Of a DNA stretch of 64,000 nucleotides, positions 20,260 to 31,946 are shown in pieces. Source of the DNA: Strigamia acuminata (Eukaryota; Arthropoda; Chilopoda; Geophilomorpha; Linotaeniidae); assembly GCA_949358305.1 (NCBI GenBank), contig OX442314.1, forward strand, positions 42,168,581 to 42,232,580, read 5' to 3'. The notes under the pieces were generated by a model. The model worked only from the letters and a program-made list of their open reading frames with translations. It was not told the origin of the DNA and did no database searches. How positions within the stretch are numbered: the stretch's first letter is position 1; every line of letters starts with the position of its first letter. A program made the translations under genes and the position numbers.

Positions 20260-20845
20260 TAACACAATTATATAAAATTTTATAGAGTTTTCGTTATTCT
20301 CCTAATTAGCATAAATGCTATTTTCGGACTTGATGTATCTTGGAGATACCGTGACTTCCAATTTCGAATTTGAGCTTACATAAACTAACTTGAATTATCT
20401 AAGTTCTGATTTTCTGCCGAAATAATCTTTTCTAATAGCCTAAATTCAAGTCCAGAATTTATTTCCAAGTCTTCTTTTTGAAGAAACTTTCGTCATACAT
20501 AAAATCATCATTTGTGTTATCACAAAATATTTATTTCATATGCCTAGTCAGATGTATCGCTATAAATATACAATAAATAGCTTTTAGATGATAAGAGTTG
20601 ACAATTAAGAAATCATAATTGTCCCCCTTAATTGTCATGACCGGAGTCACTTGGTATTCTTTGTACAATTGACTAATTTAATTAAACTAGTTGTCTTAAT
20701 AATGTAGCATTACTTTTCAAAATTTTGTTAATTCTAACTTTTATATTTTGTCCCCCTTTTCTTTAGAAGAGAGGTCATGATTTTTAGAAGAGGATTTTCT
20801 GTTTACACTATAATCGGGGAATCTTTGTGTATCATATCATGTTAA

Positions 20846-22336
20846 TCAACATGATTCTTTTGCTAAATATTGAGCTCGCATATTTGCAAATTTCCGAGAT
20901 CTCTCAGCCTGCTGTACTGATTTCTTTCGACGTTTTTTCTTTGGGCAGTTACACACAGTGTACTGACTTGGCAGTGTAAATGACCGTGACGACCCAACTT
21001 TTTGTTTTAGGTCATCTCTGGAAAACCATACATGAATGGGACCCTCATTGGAAAACCATACGTGGAAAGGACCCATATTTGGAATTGTGAAATCCCGCAA
21101 CAAACGAGGGGATCTATATTTGACTCTAAGTCGTGGAACTGATGATTGGAAACCTGGGTTTTCAGTCAGTTTTTGAACATGTTGGTTTGTACTTGAAGTT
21201 TCTTCATCACCAGCTGGACTTGGTGACCGAAAACGCTTTTTTGAAGTTCTTAATTCCTCTCGTTGAGATGAATTATTCTGGATATTGCAGGGTTGCTTTC
21301 CAGACGCAAATTGTTGTATCTCCGTCAGATTGACGACTGGGACGGGTTTTAGTCGTTGGTTACGGTATTGATTTCGAAATACGAATTGTTGCGCTTCGTT
21401 TATATTTTTAAATTCAGCTGAATTTAACTGGTATTGTTTACAATACTGTTCGAATTGATACCGGATCTCCCGTGGGTTAGTCAAAAAACTTTCTTTTTTA
21501 GGTTTAAAATCATTCTCATTATCGTGTTGGTAATACTTTTTCAAGGGAAAAGTTTGCTTGACCTTTTTTCGATTTGAAATGGGCGTTAGGTAGAATTGTC
21601 TTGGCTGGGGACTCTTCTTGGTAGACAAATCATACGTCCGCAAACATGAGTTTGTGATCGGCGATCGGGCACGTTGTTGTACGTTATTTGACTGCAAATG
21701 TTTGTTTGGAGTCCGAATATCTTTCCTTTGCGTTGATATTGGTGGCCCAAAACTTTTGTTTACGGTTCCCAATTCTTTTGATAGCGGTAGGTTAATCGAC
21801 AGATTAAGGCTAGCCACATATCGTTGTGCTTCAGCTGGATTAGCATATCGAACTGAAATTAGCTGATCTCGATTGTAAACGAGTTTTAATTTGTTCTGAA
21901 CAACCGACTGGTTAGTTAACGAACTCTCTGGACGAGAATTATTAGGTTTATAATTCTCTTCCCCCTTATCTACCGAATTAGGTGGTTTAAACTTTTCTAA
22001 CTTAGATCCCCTACTGGATGTTTGAAACATAGTATGAGAATCTTGATTCACTAAGTTTCGGCTGTATGTTTGTGGATTCCGTACTGGATCTTGATGTGAA
22101 GATTGAGATTGGGTACGATCTCGCCAGTTCCTAGCTTTTACATAGTCTGAAGCTTCGATTATATTTTTAAACTTGGTTTTATCCAGTCCATGACGATTAC
22201 AATACAGAGTAAAATGATCGGGAATCTTTTCTGTTTGATCGCCAAGTGGTACAGAACTTAAATTTAAGTTTGTCTGCTTATTATTTCCTTTTGGATCGAT
22301 CATATTCAATGGTTTTTGAGCCATAAAAAAATTCAA
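20846..22336 (-). CDS. Element-encoded ORF of unknown function, 496 aa
   Basis: The only long ORF inside the pol-less LTR element, in its sense orientation and in the 3-prime third of the interior. The protein is rich in Asn, Gln, Lys, Arg and Ser and looks largely disordered. A short module recurs: HFTLYCNRHGLDKTKFKNI followed by IEASDYVKARN near residue 41, QFEQYCKQYQLNSAEFKNIN followed by EAQQFVFRN near residue 290, and a looser QLISVRYANPAEAQRYVAS between them. A GP-x-HVWFS repeat near the C-terminus comes from a DNA duplication of about 36 bp (21024-21080). The tail has KKKRRKK, a likely nuclear or nucleic-acid-binding signal. No zinc knuckle, protease or RT. It may be a Gag-like or RNA-binding protein; this is not established. 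Confidence 0.6.
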   Translation of the reverse strand: MNFFMAQKPLNMIDPKGNNKQTNLNLSSVPLGDQTEKIPDHFTLYCNRHGLDKTKFKNIIEASDYVKARNWRDRTQSQSSHQDPVRNPQTYSRNLVNQDSHTMFQTSSRGSKLEKFKPPNSVDKGEENYKPNNSRPESSLTNQSVVQNKLKLVYNRDQLISVRYANPAEAQRYVASLNLSINLPLSKELGTVNKSFGPPISTQRKDIRTPNKHLQSNNVQQRARSPITNSCLRTYDLSTKKSPQPRQFYLTPISNRKKVKQTFPLKKYYQHDNENDFKPKKESFLTNPREIRYQFEQYCKQYQLNSAEFKNINEAQQFVFRNQYRNQRLKPVPVVNLTEIQQFASGKQPCNIQNNSSQREELRTSKKRFRSPSPAGDEETSSTNQHVQKLTENPGFQSSVPRLRVKYRSPRLLRDFTIPNMGPFHVWFSNEGPIHVWFSRDDLKQKVGSSRSFTLPSQYTVCNCPKKKRRKKSVQQAERSRKFANMRAQYLAKESC

Positions 22337-25310
22337 AATCTGACGATTTTAATTCTTTAATTTATAAAGAAGACGAATATAATACACTTTTCAACAAGAA
22401 ACACTTCTAAACTTTACTTTTGACAAAATAAAATTAAACTTCGCGTTTGTTTGACACGTGTTAGCTTTTGCAGGTTACACGGCACACAAAATTCGAATCG
22501 TGACTGAAATCGGGACGGCGTGGTCAAGATGACTCTGGAACACGTCTTCTGGTCTGGTCTGGATGCGAATGATCAGTATCTGATCTGGTCCTCCTTTAAT
22601 AGCAGGGGGCTGGGGATCCCTAGATCTCCCAACTTCTGATTGGCGGATGTTAGTGTCGGCCAATGGTATAAAGGACGTTACATCTATTTAGTAGTTCTCT
22701 ACTAAGTCCGTTCCCTTCGAGATTCAATTTTACCGATAAAATAAAATTCCTTCGGGAAGACATTCGTAAAATATTGTATTTTTCAAATGAAAATAAAATA
22801 AACTTACTTCAATCTTCTTGAACTTTGGGATTTTTACCAATCCAAATAATTAAATAACTTTTCTCCAAAAAATATTTTTCTTTTAATCATTCCGTTAGTG
22901 TGTGATATCGTTACAACCACAACTTTAATAAAGTTTTCTCAAACTCTCAATTTTTCCTTATCCTTATTTCAATTATCTTTCAAATAATCATTTATTTGTA
23001 AATTGAAATCTATTTTCGATTCCCAACATTGTGTATTCATTTCCAATAGGAAGAATAATTTGACCAAGTCTTTACTTTTTCGGGTTTAAATTCCATTTTT
23101 CGAGTGTGAAAAAATAAATTTTCACCATCCATCTCCCCCTTTTTTAACAAATTTTTTTAACAAATAAAAATTCGTTAAAATTCTTTAAATTTGTTTTGCG
23201 AGAAAAATTATCTAATTCTCTAATCTTCCAAAAGAAAATATTCGAAATTTTACTTTAAACGATAAAGTTATTGGTACAAATGTGTACTTGTTTTTCGGGA
23301 GAAAACTATTCGACAATCCTTTAGACTTTTGGGTAAAAATTATTCATCAAATCTTTCTTTTTTGATGACAATTGCTTTGATTTTTCGAAAGAAAATATCT
23401 AGCTAAATTCCACTTTTCCTGAGCGGACAATTGTTTTCACAATTAGTTATTCCTTTGCGATATTTACGAAGGACGTGTCTTTGATTATTCGTTTTAATAA
23501 TTTTCGTCCCCCTTATCTCTAATAACGAGATGTTTTTGCAGAGATCTTTTATCTTTTGAATGAAAGAATATTTAAATCTCAATTGTCGTAAATACCTTCA
23601 TCTGCTGCAGCATTTCCTCAATTTGAACTTTTCAAATGAAAAGACAAATCTGGAGAACTTTCACTGTCAAACTTCTATTCCTATCGCGCCAAAATTCGTA
23701 ATTCACTGGTTTGGAATTCCGTATAACACGTGACACAATAACAGTATCGATGTCACAATTAAGCAGTTTACTACTCGGTCCGCGCGAGGACATGTAAATT
23801 ACTTTTTTCCGATAAAAATAATTTTTCTTTGAAAAATATTTGAAATTGATTTTTCACAACTACTTTTGAATGAAATAAAATGAAGTTATTCCAACTTTTC
23901 GTTAATTGCTCACACATAACATTCCCTTTACTGTGGGATTTGCATCGAAATTCCATTTTTAAAGAACCTTTCTTTTACTTATCGCAAATAAAACATATTC
24001 AATCGTTTTTCTGATTAAACTTTAACACGTAAATTACGAACGAAATATATGATGACATTCCATTAACCTTTAGGAAAATTGACTAAATTCTTAATTTTTA
24101 GAGAAAAATAATGTATCTAGAATCTTTCCTTTTCCGAATAAAATCTATGTTCAAAATAGAAGATAAATCTTGTGCAATTCTTAGTTTTTTCGAATGGAAA
24201 AATACAACTTTTCATCAGCGGTGATTTATTTGATTTTTCCGAAAGAAAAATAATTACTTTGAAACTTATTTTCTTCGTTTAAATCAGCTATCTGATTTTA
24301 AAGCTTCAATCCAATCAAAAAATATTCGCTCCGTAAATATTTCATGTGGCAAAGTTCATAGCCACAAATGGATTTGTTATTCCGGTTTTAAGAAATCATG
24401 TGGGAAAATGTCCGATTAGATTACTAAAAATATTCGTTGTTTTTCAAACAGCTAAATTTCATTTAGAAATTCTCAAAATTTGGGAGACCCAAATATCGTT
24501 GGAAACTTAAAACACTGTTAAATTTCCGAAAGGAAAGATTGAATGAAATCCTTTTACTTTTCCGAGGGAAAGCGTTTATCGTGATTCGTAACTTTCAATG
24601 TAAAAAATACTATTCTATGTGGTCGGCAACTTCATTCGCCGCCATTTTATATTTTCTTAATTTCCATTGTCCCGAAGGAAAAAATGTACTTTTTGTGAAA
24701 ATAGTTAATTCCTTCAAATAAAGGTAATATTCATTTCGATTTGCAAATCTTTTCTGCGAAATGGAGTGTGTTGTTTTTCTCCAACAACTAAATTATCTTT
24801 GGTACCGATGGCAGTGGAAAAATTAGTTCGCGACACTTAAATAAATCTCTACGAACCTTCTGTAACATTTCTCCGCTGTCTTTTATCTGTTGTCCGCCAT
24901 AATTTCCAAGCATTCGTTCGCACCTTGCGTTGAAGGTTTGAGTAGCTTCCCTGCTGCGTTTGATACGGAGATCGACGCGTATTGCTATGGCGCGTGGTCG
25001 CTGGCTATCGGTGTCGACGTACAGTTACAGGAAACTTAATTTCTTGTAAATATTTCCAAATAGTTGCGGTGTTTTCTTCGTTTTAACTTTTCAGGTGGAA
25101 AGATAAATTCGTAAGAAGTCCGCCTTCTAAACTTGTATGTTTTTAGCTTTTCGAAATAAAACAAACTTCGAAAAAAAAATATCTGTATTCTTATTTCACT
25201 CGAAACTTTTTTGATTTCTTATTTAAAATACTTCGTATTCCTTAAATTGTCGAACGAAAATAGTAAAGAGAGTTCACTAAACGTTTCCATTTCGTCAGTT
25301 TAACTTTTCA
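22337..25310 (-). other. AT-rich non-coding leader of the pol-less element
   Basis: About 3 kb with no usable ORF. It is crowded with variants of TTTTTCGAAAGAAAATA and TTTTCCGAATAAAAAT, so many short imperfect palindromes recur every few tens of bases. TCCCCCTT words appear at several places (for example 20625, 23135, 23509). A short GC-richer island is at about 24900-25020. Confidence 0.6.
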
Positions 25311-25852
25311 CATGAAAATATAAACTGAAAATCTATTTGTCTGTTTTAACTAAAATTTTTTAGTTAATATCGGATTCAAGATTCGCTTTTGCAATTCGAT
25401 CGAATTAATTTGCAACCTATTTCAGTGATCGTGTGATAGGTCTATAACTTCCGAAATTCCTAGTTAAAGGACTGTTTTGGTGTTTCTCAAGAAAATAAAC
25501 ATGGTTTGAAACTTGTCTGTTTTTTAACTAAATCTTTTAGTTAAATATTTATCTCAAAATTCACTTTTACAATTCTATCGAATTTAATTGCAACCTAATC
25601 TCGGTGGGACCTCCACGTGTGAGATTAGGTGGTAGTCTTTGAAATCCCTAAAATCTTCAAACGAAAATAATGAAAGAAAATCTACTACGTATTTCTATTT
25701 CATCAGTTTAACTTCTTCACATGGAAATATAAACTGAAAATTTAATCTGTCTATTTTTAACTTAAATCTTTTAGTTAAATATTTATCTCCAATATTCACT
25801 GTTGCAATTCAATCGAATTTAATTGCAACCTAATCTCGGTGGGACCTCCACG
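25311..25852 (-). repeat. Tandemly repeated leader with duplicated primer-binding site
   Basis: Three successive units share TAAACTGAAAAT / ACTTGTCTGTTTTTAACT, then ATCTTTTAGTTAAATATTTATC, then CAATTCTATCGAATTTAATTGCAACCTA. In each sequence block named here the shared words are approximate. The last two units contain the full 19-nt tRNA-Gln complement followed by CGTGTGA (25607-25625 and 25832-25850). The first unit has a decayed version near 25413. Only the copy next to the LTR is positioned for normal priming. Confidence 0.8.
25832..25850 (-). promoter_or_regulatory. tRNA-Gln primer-binding site
   Basis: The plus strand reads AATCTCGGTGGGACCTCCA, which is the 3-prime end of animal tRNA-Gln including CCA. 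On the minus (element sense) strand this is the complement, two bases inside the 5-prime LTR. The match is from memory of tRNA-Gln acceptor/T-arm sequence. Confidence 0.82.
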
Positions 25853-27766
25853 TGTGACGGTGACGACCACAACTCCCATTTAACAATGGTACCGGGAAGA
25901 GATCGCGATAAATAACAGTGAATACAATACGAGATAAATACAAGACAATTTATTGTTGGCAAACAATATGCAGTGAGCTAAATTATACATAAGACTAATG
26001 CCAACATTTGGCAAGTTAACTGACTATTAAACTATACAAAGCATAGGCCAATTGGTCCTAAAATAATATCATTACGTGTCTGGGATAAGGGAGCGGTTTC
26101 CCCATCGCTCGACCTGGTTTACAGATGTCATCTAAGCCGGATGGCTGTGTCCTGGAGTCCGATATGGCTTCGCTGGTTTCCTTGGTTCGCTGTGTAAATT
26201 ATCGCACGTCGATAAATCGAATGATCTGAGCATTGCGGTTGACTTTGTCTGCACCGCCACAACTTTGGGAGGATATTGGTGTAAGTAAATGTATTCATTT
26301 TACTTATCAATATTCCGCTTATGAATTATATTTAATTCATATCGTTGTGAATTCTTATTTAGATATTTTTGTGGATAAGTTGTCATCAACTTATCAGTTA
26401 CATTTGCGTCTTTGATGTAATCGTGATCGTAATTAAGTCTTCTGACTTGGTTAATCAACTTGTCGCCAAGTTAATATTTAGCTGTTATAAATAAAATGAA
26501 GATTAGGCTTCCCGTCGCAACACACAATTGCCGTCGAAAGAAAATATACGCCTTGCAATGCAGAACGGTATCAAGCGTCCCCTGCGTCGCGACACGGTCG
26601 TTCGTCTGGCGATTGACGGTATCACGTACACAGGAGTCGATAGCTCGCGGCTCCGCACAGCAGTATAATCTCTCGCGGTACTAATAATAGACCGACTACT
26701 TTGGCATCGAATACCATGAGAATCAGCTTGCCAAACACTTGGTGCTACTCGTGGTTACTGTAAAACAGACTGCTTTGGCACCATCAGGTGAAGGAACCGA
26801 TTCTCAACAATACCGATGCTACTCGTGGTAACGGAATACGTTCATACCGAAAAAGACAACTTGGTCCTGTCCGGAGGATACTGAATTGCACAACGGCGGG
26901 TTCTCCTTCGGCGTCGCAACCGTAGACTGTAACATTTATGCAACATAATAATCCCAGCACTTCGACTTCAATTGCCGGCGGTGGCATGATTCTGTAGAAT
27001 CATGCAACGGTTCTTTGCGAATAAATCAACAAAGAACCAAAAGGTTTTTTTACGTGAACAACGAATCATATTTCTTAAGTAACAATACCAAACAGAAAAT
27101 AATCAAACAGAGCTGCAGAATGGCCGGTTGTTTGGGTTTATATAACCTGACTGGATTAAGGATTAATCCAGTTATCCAATTGGAACATGGGTTCCACGAA
27201 TCCCTCCAATCCCGTATCACCGGAAGTGGATACGGAGGAACAATGTGCTAATTCTCACCACAACCGGAACTGGATACCCAGGACCGGAAATGGATCCACC
27301 AATCAGATCTATTGGTTGATCGATTGATCACCAAATGTCCTGTCCCGCAGAAAATGGAAGTTACATTGTATTTAACATCACAAGACATTAATATATCTTT
27401 ATATTAATGTTCACAAAGCTTCGTTTCATTCTAGTAAATATAGTTTTATATTTATTTACATGTTTTATATTCATATCTTGAATTTGCCGCTAAATCGTAA
27501 TCGCGCCATCTTGTGGCAACATTGCGCATTGACAAATGCGGTTTTAGCAGACGACTCTTCGTGATTCGGCCGGAATCCTTTGATATCAAGTAGGAATGAG
27601 TGTTTATTCTTAATAAACGAACATCTTTGTATTTGAAACATCATAAATAACTTTATTCCAGACATTTATCAGTTTTACACAGAATATCTTCGAGATATCA
27701 TGATAATGGCGCAACAGCGCTTCTTTCTAAGAAAATAGGCATTTATAGCCATTGTAAACCGTCACA
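25853..27766 (-). repeat. 5-prime LTR of the pol-less element
   Basis: 1914 bp, apparently identical to 18334-20247. Followed on the right by the CCGG target duplication. Confidence 0.95.
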
Positions 27767-29238
27767 CCGGAACGCCTGGTCGGGGGGGCGTCCTGCCAGA
27801 AACGCATCGGCAAACCCGAATCCAGCAAGAGAGTTCTAGCTGCGTCCAACAACTTCCGGTTGGCTCTCTCGGCGACGCCATTTTGCTGGGGCGTCCAAGG
27901 AACTGTTAATTGGTGGTGAACTCCACGCTTTGCCAACAAGGTCTTAAATCTATCGTTCAAAAACTCAGTACCGTTGTCACTTCGCAACCGCTTGAATTTG
28001 CCCCCAAACTTGTTTTCAAACATGGTCAGAAAATTTTCAAACTCGCCCACGGTTTGTGATTTCTCTTTAAGGAACCTCGTGAAGATCGCTCTCGAAAAAT
28101 CATCAACAATTGTAAATATATATTTACTCCCCAATGTCGATACATTTCGGAAAGGGCCACATAAGTCAACGTGCAACATCTCAAATGGTTTTGTTGCCGA
28201 AATATAATTCGTCGGCTTAAAGGGGGCCCTAATCTTCTTGGCCATTGCGCATTTATCGCATATTTCCGGTATCTTCGCATCCTTCAAATGCAATCCCTTG
28301 ACCATATTTCTACTCCAGAGCTCTCTTAATGACCGGTAACCTAAGTGAGCCAACCGTCTGTGCCAGGTAACCATCAATAATTGACTAGAGCGCATGTCCA
28401 ATTGGTCAGGATGGGCCAATGATGACATCCCTATGTTCATCCTTGGTGGTCCATCCATCTCATTCGAGGCGCTGTCCACTTGAAACAAACCATTTACCTT
28501 TCGTGCCTGAAACAATTTGGTCCCATTTGACGTTTTGACTTCGCAAATTCCATCACCAAAGCACACATTAAATCCTAGGTCTATAATCCTTCCAACCGAT
28601 AATAAATTAGTCTTTAAGGAAGGCACAAGGTTAACATTATCCAAACGTATCAACTTTTTCTCGCTGCCCACCCTAGTGGTCAGCAATACCGAGCCATACC
28701 CAGTTGAATGCACCTTGCGTCTATCAGCCAAAAAAATGTCTTTACCGCGACTCATGTTCAAATAATTAAAACAGTTAGCATTGATGGCCATATGGGACGA
28801 AGCACCTGAGTCCATAAACCAAATGTTCGAATTCCACTCAGGTTTGGTCGCTCCAGTGGACATTGCGTAATCAACCACATAATCGAGGTCAGTTACATCT
28901 CCGCCGACCTTATTCGACTCTTGTGTTGCCAAGTTCGCACTCTGATTGCGCGCGCATCCAAAAGCTCGACCAAAACCACGTCCTCGGCCGCGTCCACGTC
29001 CGCGAAAATCGGCTGCAGCCGCAGGGTCTACAGGTTGTCGGCACTTCGCGTATCGGTGGCCAATGCGTCCGCAGTTCCAGCACTTGGGTCCACCCCTGTT
29101 GCCCGACCCCCGACTACCACCTGCAGCTCCCATTGGACGGCTGCCATTTCCTCTATTGGCACCTCTCATCCAAGTGGCGCTCTCGATTCGCGTATCAGTT
29201 GTCGCCTCCATACTGTTCTTGCGAATTTCCGCAGCCAA
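27767..29238 (-). pseudogene. Ty1/copia gag-pol fragment
   Basis: One frame on the minus strand covers the end of Gag to mid-integrase: zinc knuckle CWNCGRIGHRYAKC after a Gly/Arg-rich stretch; protease WFMDSGASSHM; Gag-pre-integrase TWHRRLAHLGYRSL...CDKCAMAK; integrase core LHVDLCGPF, RSDNGTEF and TPQQNGVAERANRKL (D, D, E present). The frame is cut at 27766 by the LTR element, just past the integrase Glu (FWQDAPPTRR). The left flank beyond 18334 does not read as the missing copia RT, so the copia copy was probably already truncated or rearranged. The start of gag is replaced by the foldback at 29241. Confidence 0.9.
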
Positions 29239-29240
29239 TA

Positions 29241-29678
29241 GTAAACAAATTTGAGAAAAAATAATTTAATATTTACACCAATTTTTGATGCAAAAATACA
29301 TTTATTGGGCAAAAGACACCATTTTTTGGGCAAAAATCACCATTTTTTGGGCAAAAATCACCATTTTTTGGCAAAAATCACCATTTTTTGGGCAAAAATG
29401 TCATTTTTAACACCAAAAATGACATTTTTCATACCAAAAATGACATTTTTCACACCAAAAGCGACATTTTTCACACCAAAAATGACATTTTTCACACAAT
29501 TTTAATGAGAAAAATGTCATTTTTGTCCAAAAAATGATGATTTTTGCCCAAAAAATGGTGATTTTTGTCCAAAAAATGGTGATTTTTGCCCAAAAAATGG
29601 TGTCTTTTGCCCAATTAATGTATTTTTGCATCAAAAATTGGTGTAAATATTAAATTATTTTTTCTCAAATTTGTTTAC
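29241..29678. mobile_element. Foldback element, near-perfect 438-bp palindrome
   Basis: The left arm begins GTAAACAAATTTGAGAAAAA and the right arm ends with its exact complement. The arms stay complementary almost to the centre near 29460. Each arm is itself built of about 20-bp tandem units (GGGCAAAAATCACCATTTTT four times, then CACCAAAAATGACATTTTTC four times). No ORF of its own and no clear target duplication. It abuts the broken 5-prime end of the copia fragment. Confidence 0.88.
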
Positions 29679-29874
29679 ATTTCCAGTTTTACTCTCTAAA
29701 TTTTTTTTTGTAAAAATATACCAATAAAATATTAAAAAAAGAAATAACTGTTTATTTATAAACTAAATTTGCTGTAAGTTCACTAAAAATCTCACCATTA
29801 GTTGCATTTAAACTTTATGTTGACCCTAGGAAAAGTAGACTGCTCTAGTCGCCGGTGGCAGAAAAATGAACTGC

Positions 29875-30135
29875 TCATTTGGAGCTGAAGCAGCGTGGCA
29901 GCATGTGAAGATTTTTTTGTCCATAGGTGTACATAAGTTTGGCTTTCTCGAGAGTTTTGCTTATTCCGGCATGTCCTGTTAGTGGATGGCCATGGCAGGC
30001 AAATAATGCTCGTTTGACTAGCGAATGAGGATTTACTGCTTTGAAACCATTTCCGCTATCATTTAGTTCTTCCTCAAACGTGAGACAGAAATAAATGAGC
30101 ATTGTTTCGCCACTTTCGTACGACGTCGCACACAC
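29875..30135 (-). pseudogene. Retrotransposon integrase zinc-finger fragment
   Basis: The frame contains LFACHGHPLTGHAGISKTLE followed by KAKLMY, the H-x3-H half of the integrase H2C2 zinc-binding domain of Ty3/BEL-type elements. The Cys pair is not seen in frame. Both sides are unrelated sequence, so it is a relic. Confidence 0.55.
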
Positions 30136-31508
30136 GTTCGCTCGGGCAGACCGACGCCGCTATCGTTTCCGCACGATTTCACGTCGGCTTAGCGACCGAT
30201 TTTGCGCCTCCTCGGCTACAGTGTTAAGCTTAACAGAACATGCGGAATGAATTTTATTCCTATAAAAAAAAAAACGTCAAACTCCCATGGCACATGAACC
30301 ATGCAGGGGATATTCCCTAAACTTGTTTTGGTAGTTCTTTAGTCCCTTCTTAACAAACACAGTGATACTTCTTCCAATTGTGCCCAACTCCAAACTGTCA
30401 TTACACAAGAACCACACACAGCAAAAATCCCAAACTTTCTGAGCACCTTCCTTGGTCCCTCCTTAACCACCATAACAAATTTCAGACCGATACCTCTTCA
30501 GACAAAACAGTTACAGCCCCTCCAAACTTTGCAAATTTTCATAAAATACTTAAAGTTGTAATAATTTTGCAGTTTAGAAGAGTAAAGGTTCGGTGCTGCC
30601 TGTCCAAAAAATACAGCACCGTCCGCCCACGATGTTAGCAACATGGGACAACGGAAAACACCCAAGCCTAGACTGGCCAAAAATAAAATCAACTATTGGA
30701 AATAATAATGATACAATGATCGAAAATAATTCACCGAGTCTGTTCGGGATGAAATAATAAAAAAATAATAATGTGTAATTAAAACAAGATTTGAGTAATA
30801 ATTTCAGACATGTTTTCAATATTCAGGCAGTTTGCTGAATATCGTTTCATCCATCCAGATTATAAACCTCAGCAGAAAAAAAAATAAAAGACAAGTTTGA
30901 TGGAAACCACCCAAGTACAATTATTTTTTTTTTAAATTTTAATTTTAATAATTTTTAAGTTTAATTTTTTTAATTTTAATATTATTTTTATTCTTTTTGC
31001 AAGCAACCATCAACACAAACAACAGTAAATTAGGCCTAGTGAATTAGACTGTGTCAACAAGAATAGAAATAAAAAAATTACGACCATTTGAAATGAGACA
31101 ATGTCAAGGTTTTCAGATAAAAAAATAAGTCAAATTCAAATCCTGCAATATTCGAACGTATACGAATCGGAATCCGATGGCCATCCGAATTTTGCATCAA
31201 AGCAGACCAAATAATCATTCCATTCATACCTCGCGAGAAGAGAGCGTGGCAAGAATACGAACGAGACAGGAGAACAGAGCTGAAAGCAAAAGATGGCGAC
31301 GATGCGCATAAGGATGCGCACAACGGCAACTACATCCTGGCGACGACATTTTAAAACTGAATGTTTATTCATACATATCAAACTGAACACACTGTCAAAA
31401 CAACACCAATAAATTCGAGATTCGATCAAAAATAAAATATAGATGAGAAAAAAAATGGAGAAAACGCAAAATGATAATCATCTCATTTCAAAAATGCTGC
31501 AGAATTCT
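30136..31508. other. Region without supported gene
   Basis: A short GC-rich tract (30120-30220) is followed by GTGTTAAGCTTAACAGAACA and about 90 bp shared with 17628-17720. The rest is AT-rich. Long runs of T/A lie at 30920-31000. The small open frames have no recognisable motif. Confidence 0.4.
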
Positions 31509-31946
31509 TTAGTCGTAACAGATAAACGCACAGTTGTGCTTATCCGCATTCAACTGATTAACGATTTGCGACTCCATTCGTGCACTCTTCGGATTCGGTG
31601 TGTTTTTGCGCACGGGATCGATAATTTCCGTTAAATCAGGTCGCCAAGTGACTCTTTTCGATGGCTTTAGTTTTTTCTCGCTTAAAACAGTTTGTTTAGC
31701 CAGCCAATTATTTACCATGTCAAATTTCAACTCCTGTTGAACCGGAAGGTCAGTTTGACCCAACGGTCGTCGTCTGCTCAGAAATAACTTGATCATTTCT
31801 CGAGCATTTTCTTGCGGTTCTTCTTCCAAACTTTCCCTTTCGTCTCGGTCCACTTTGTCAAAATCATCTTCGAGTTTACGTACAGTTGGAGCTTTCTTCC
31901 CGCGCTCCAAAAACATCTGGACAACGTCGACATTGCTAATACTCAT
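31509..31946 (-). CDS. Hypothetical protein, 145 aa, single exon
   Basis: ATG-led complete ORF. The protein is charged and mostly helical by composition: MSISNVDVVQMFLERGKKAP, then an acidic stretch (DDFDKVDRDERESLEEEPQE), REMIKLFLSRRRPLG, and a basic, Pro-containing second half. No transmembrane segment, zinc site or named domain is seen. It lies head-to-head with the coiled-coil gene that starts at 32286 (340 bp apart), so the two could share a bidirectional promoter. Its normal composition among repeat-free flanks argues for a host gene, but the function is unknown. Confidence 0.55.
   Translation of the reverse strand: MSISNVDVVQMFLERGKKAPTVRKLEDDFDKVDRDERESLEEEPQENAREMIKLFLSRRRPLGQTDLPVQQELKFDMVNNWLAKQTVLSEKKLKPSKRVTWRPDLTEIIDPVRKNTPNPKSARMESQIVNQLNADKHNCAFICYD

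Larger units (their letters stand above)
18334..27766 (-). mobile_element. 9.4-kb LTR retrotransposon without pol (LARD-like)
   Basis: Two 1914-bp LTRs (18334-20247 and 25853-27766), offset exactly 7519 bp, look identical over all stretches compared. They start TGTGACGGT and end ACCGTCACA. The flanking 4 bp are CCGG on both sides (18330-18333 and 27767-27770). On the minus strand a 19-nt primer site for tRNA-Gln and a polypurine tract at 20248-20259 define the orientation. The 5.6-kb interior is AT-rich and lacks Gag zinc knuckles, protease, RT and integrase; its only long ORF is the 496-codon one. This is the structure of a large retrotransposon derivative that depends on enzymes from another element. 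Confidence 0.93.

Noticed and set aside
25413-25850. tRNA-Gln gene
   Set aside because: Only the 19-nt 3-prime part including CCA is present. CCA is not genomically encoded in most eukaryotic tRNA genes and no cloverleaf precedes it, so this is a primer-binding site.
29251-29634. ORFs in the 438-bp palindrome
   Set aside because: Low-complexity readings of 20-bp tandem units on both arms.
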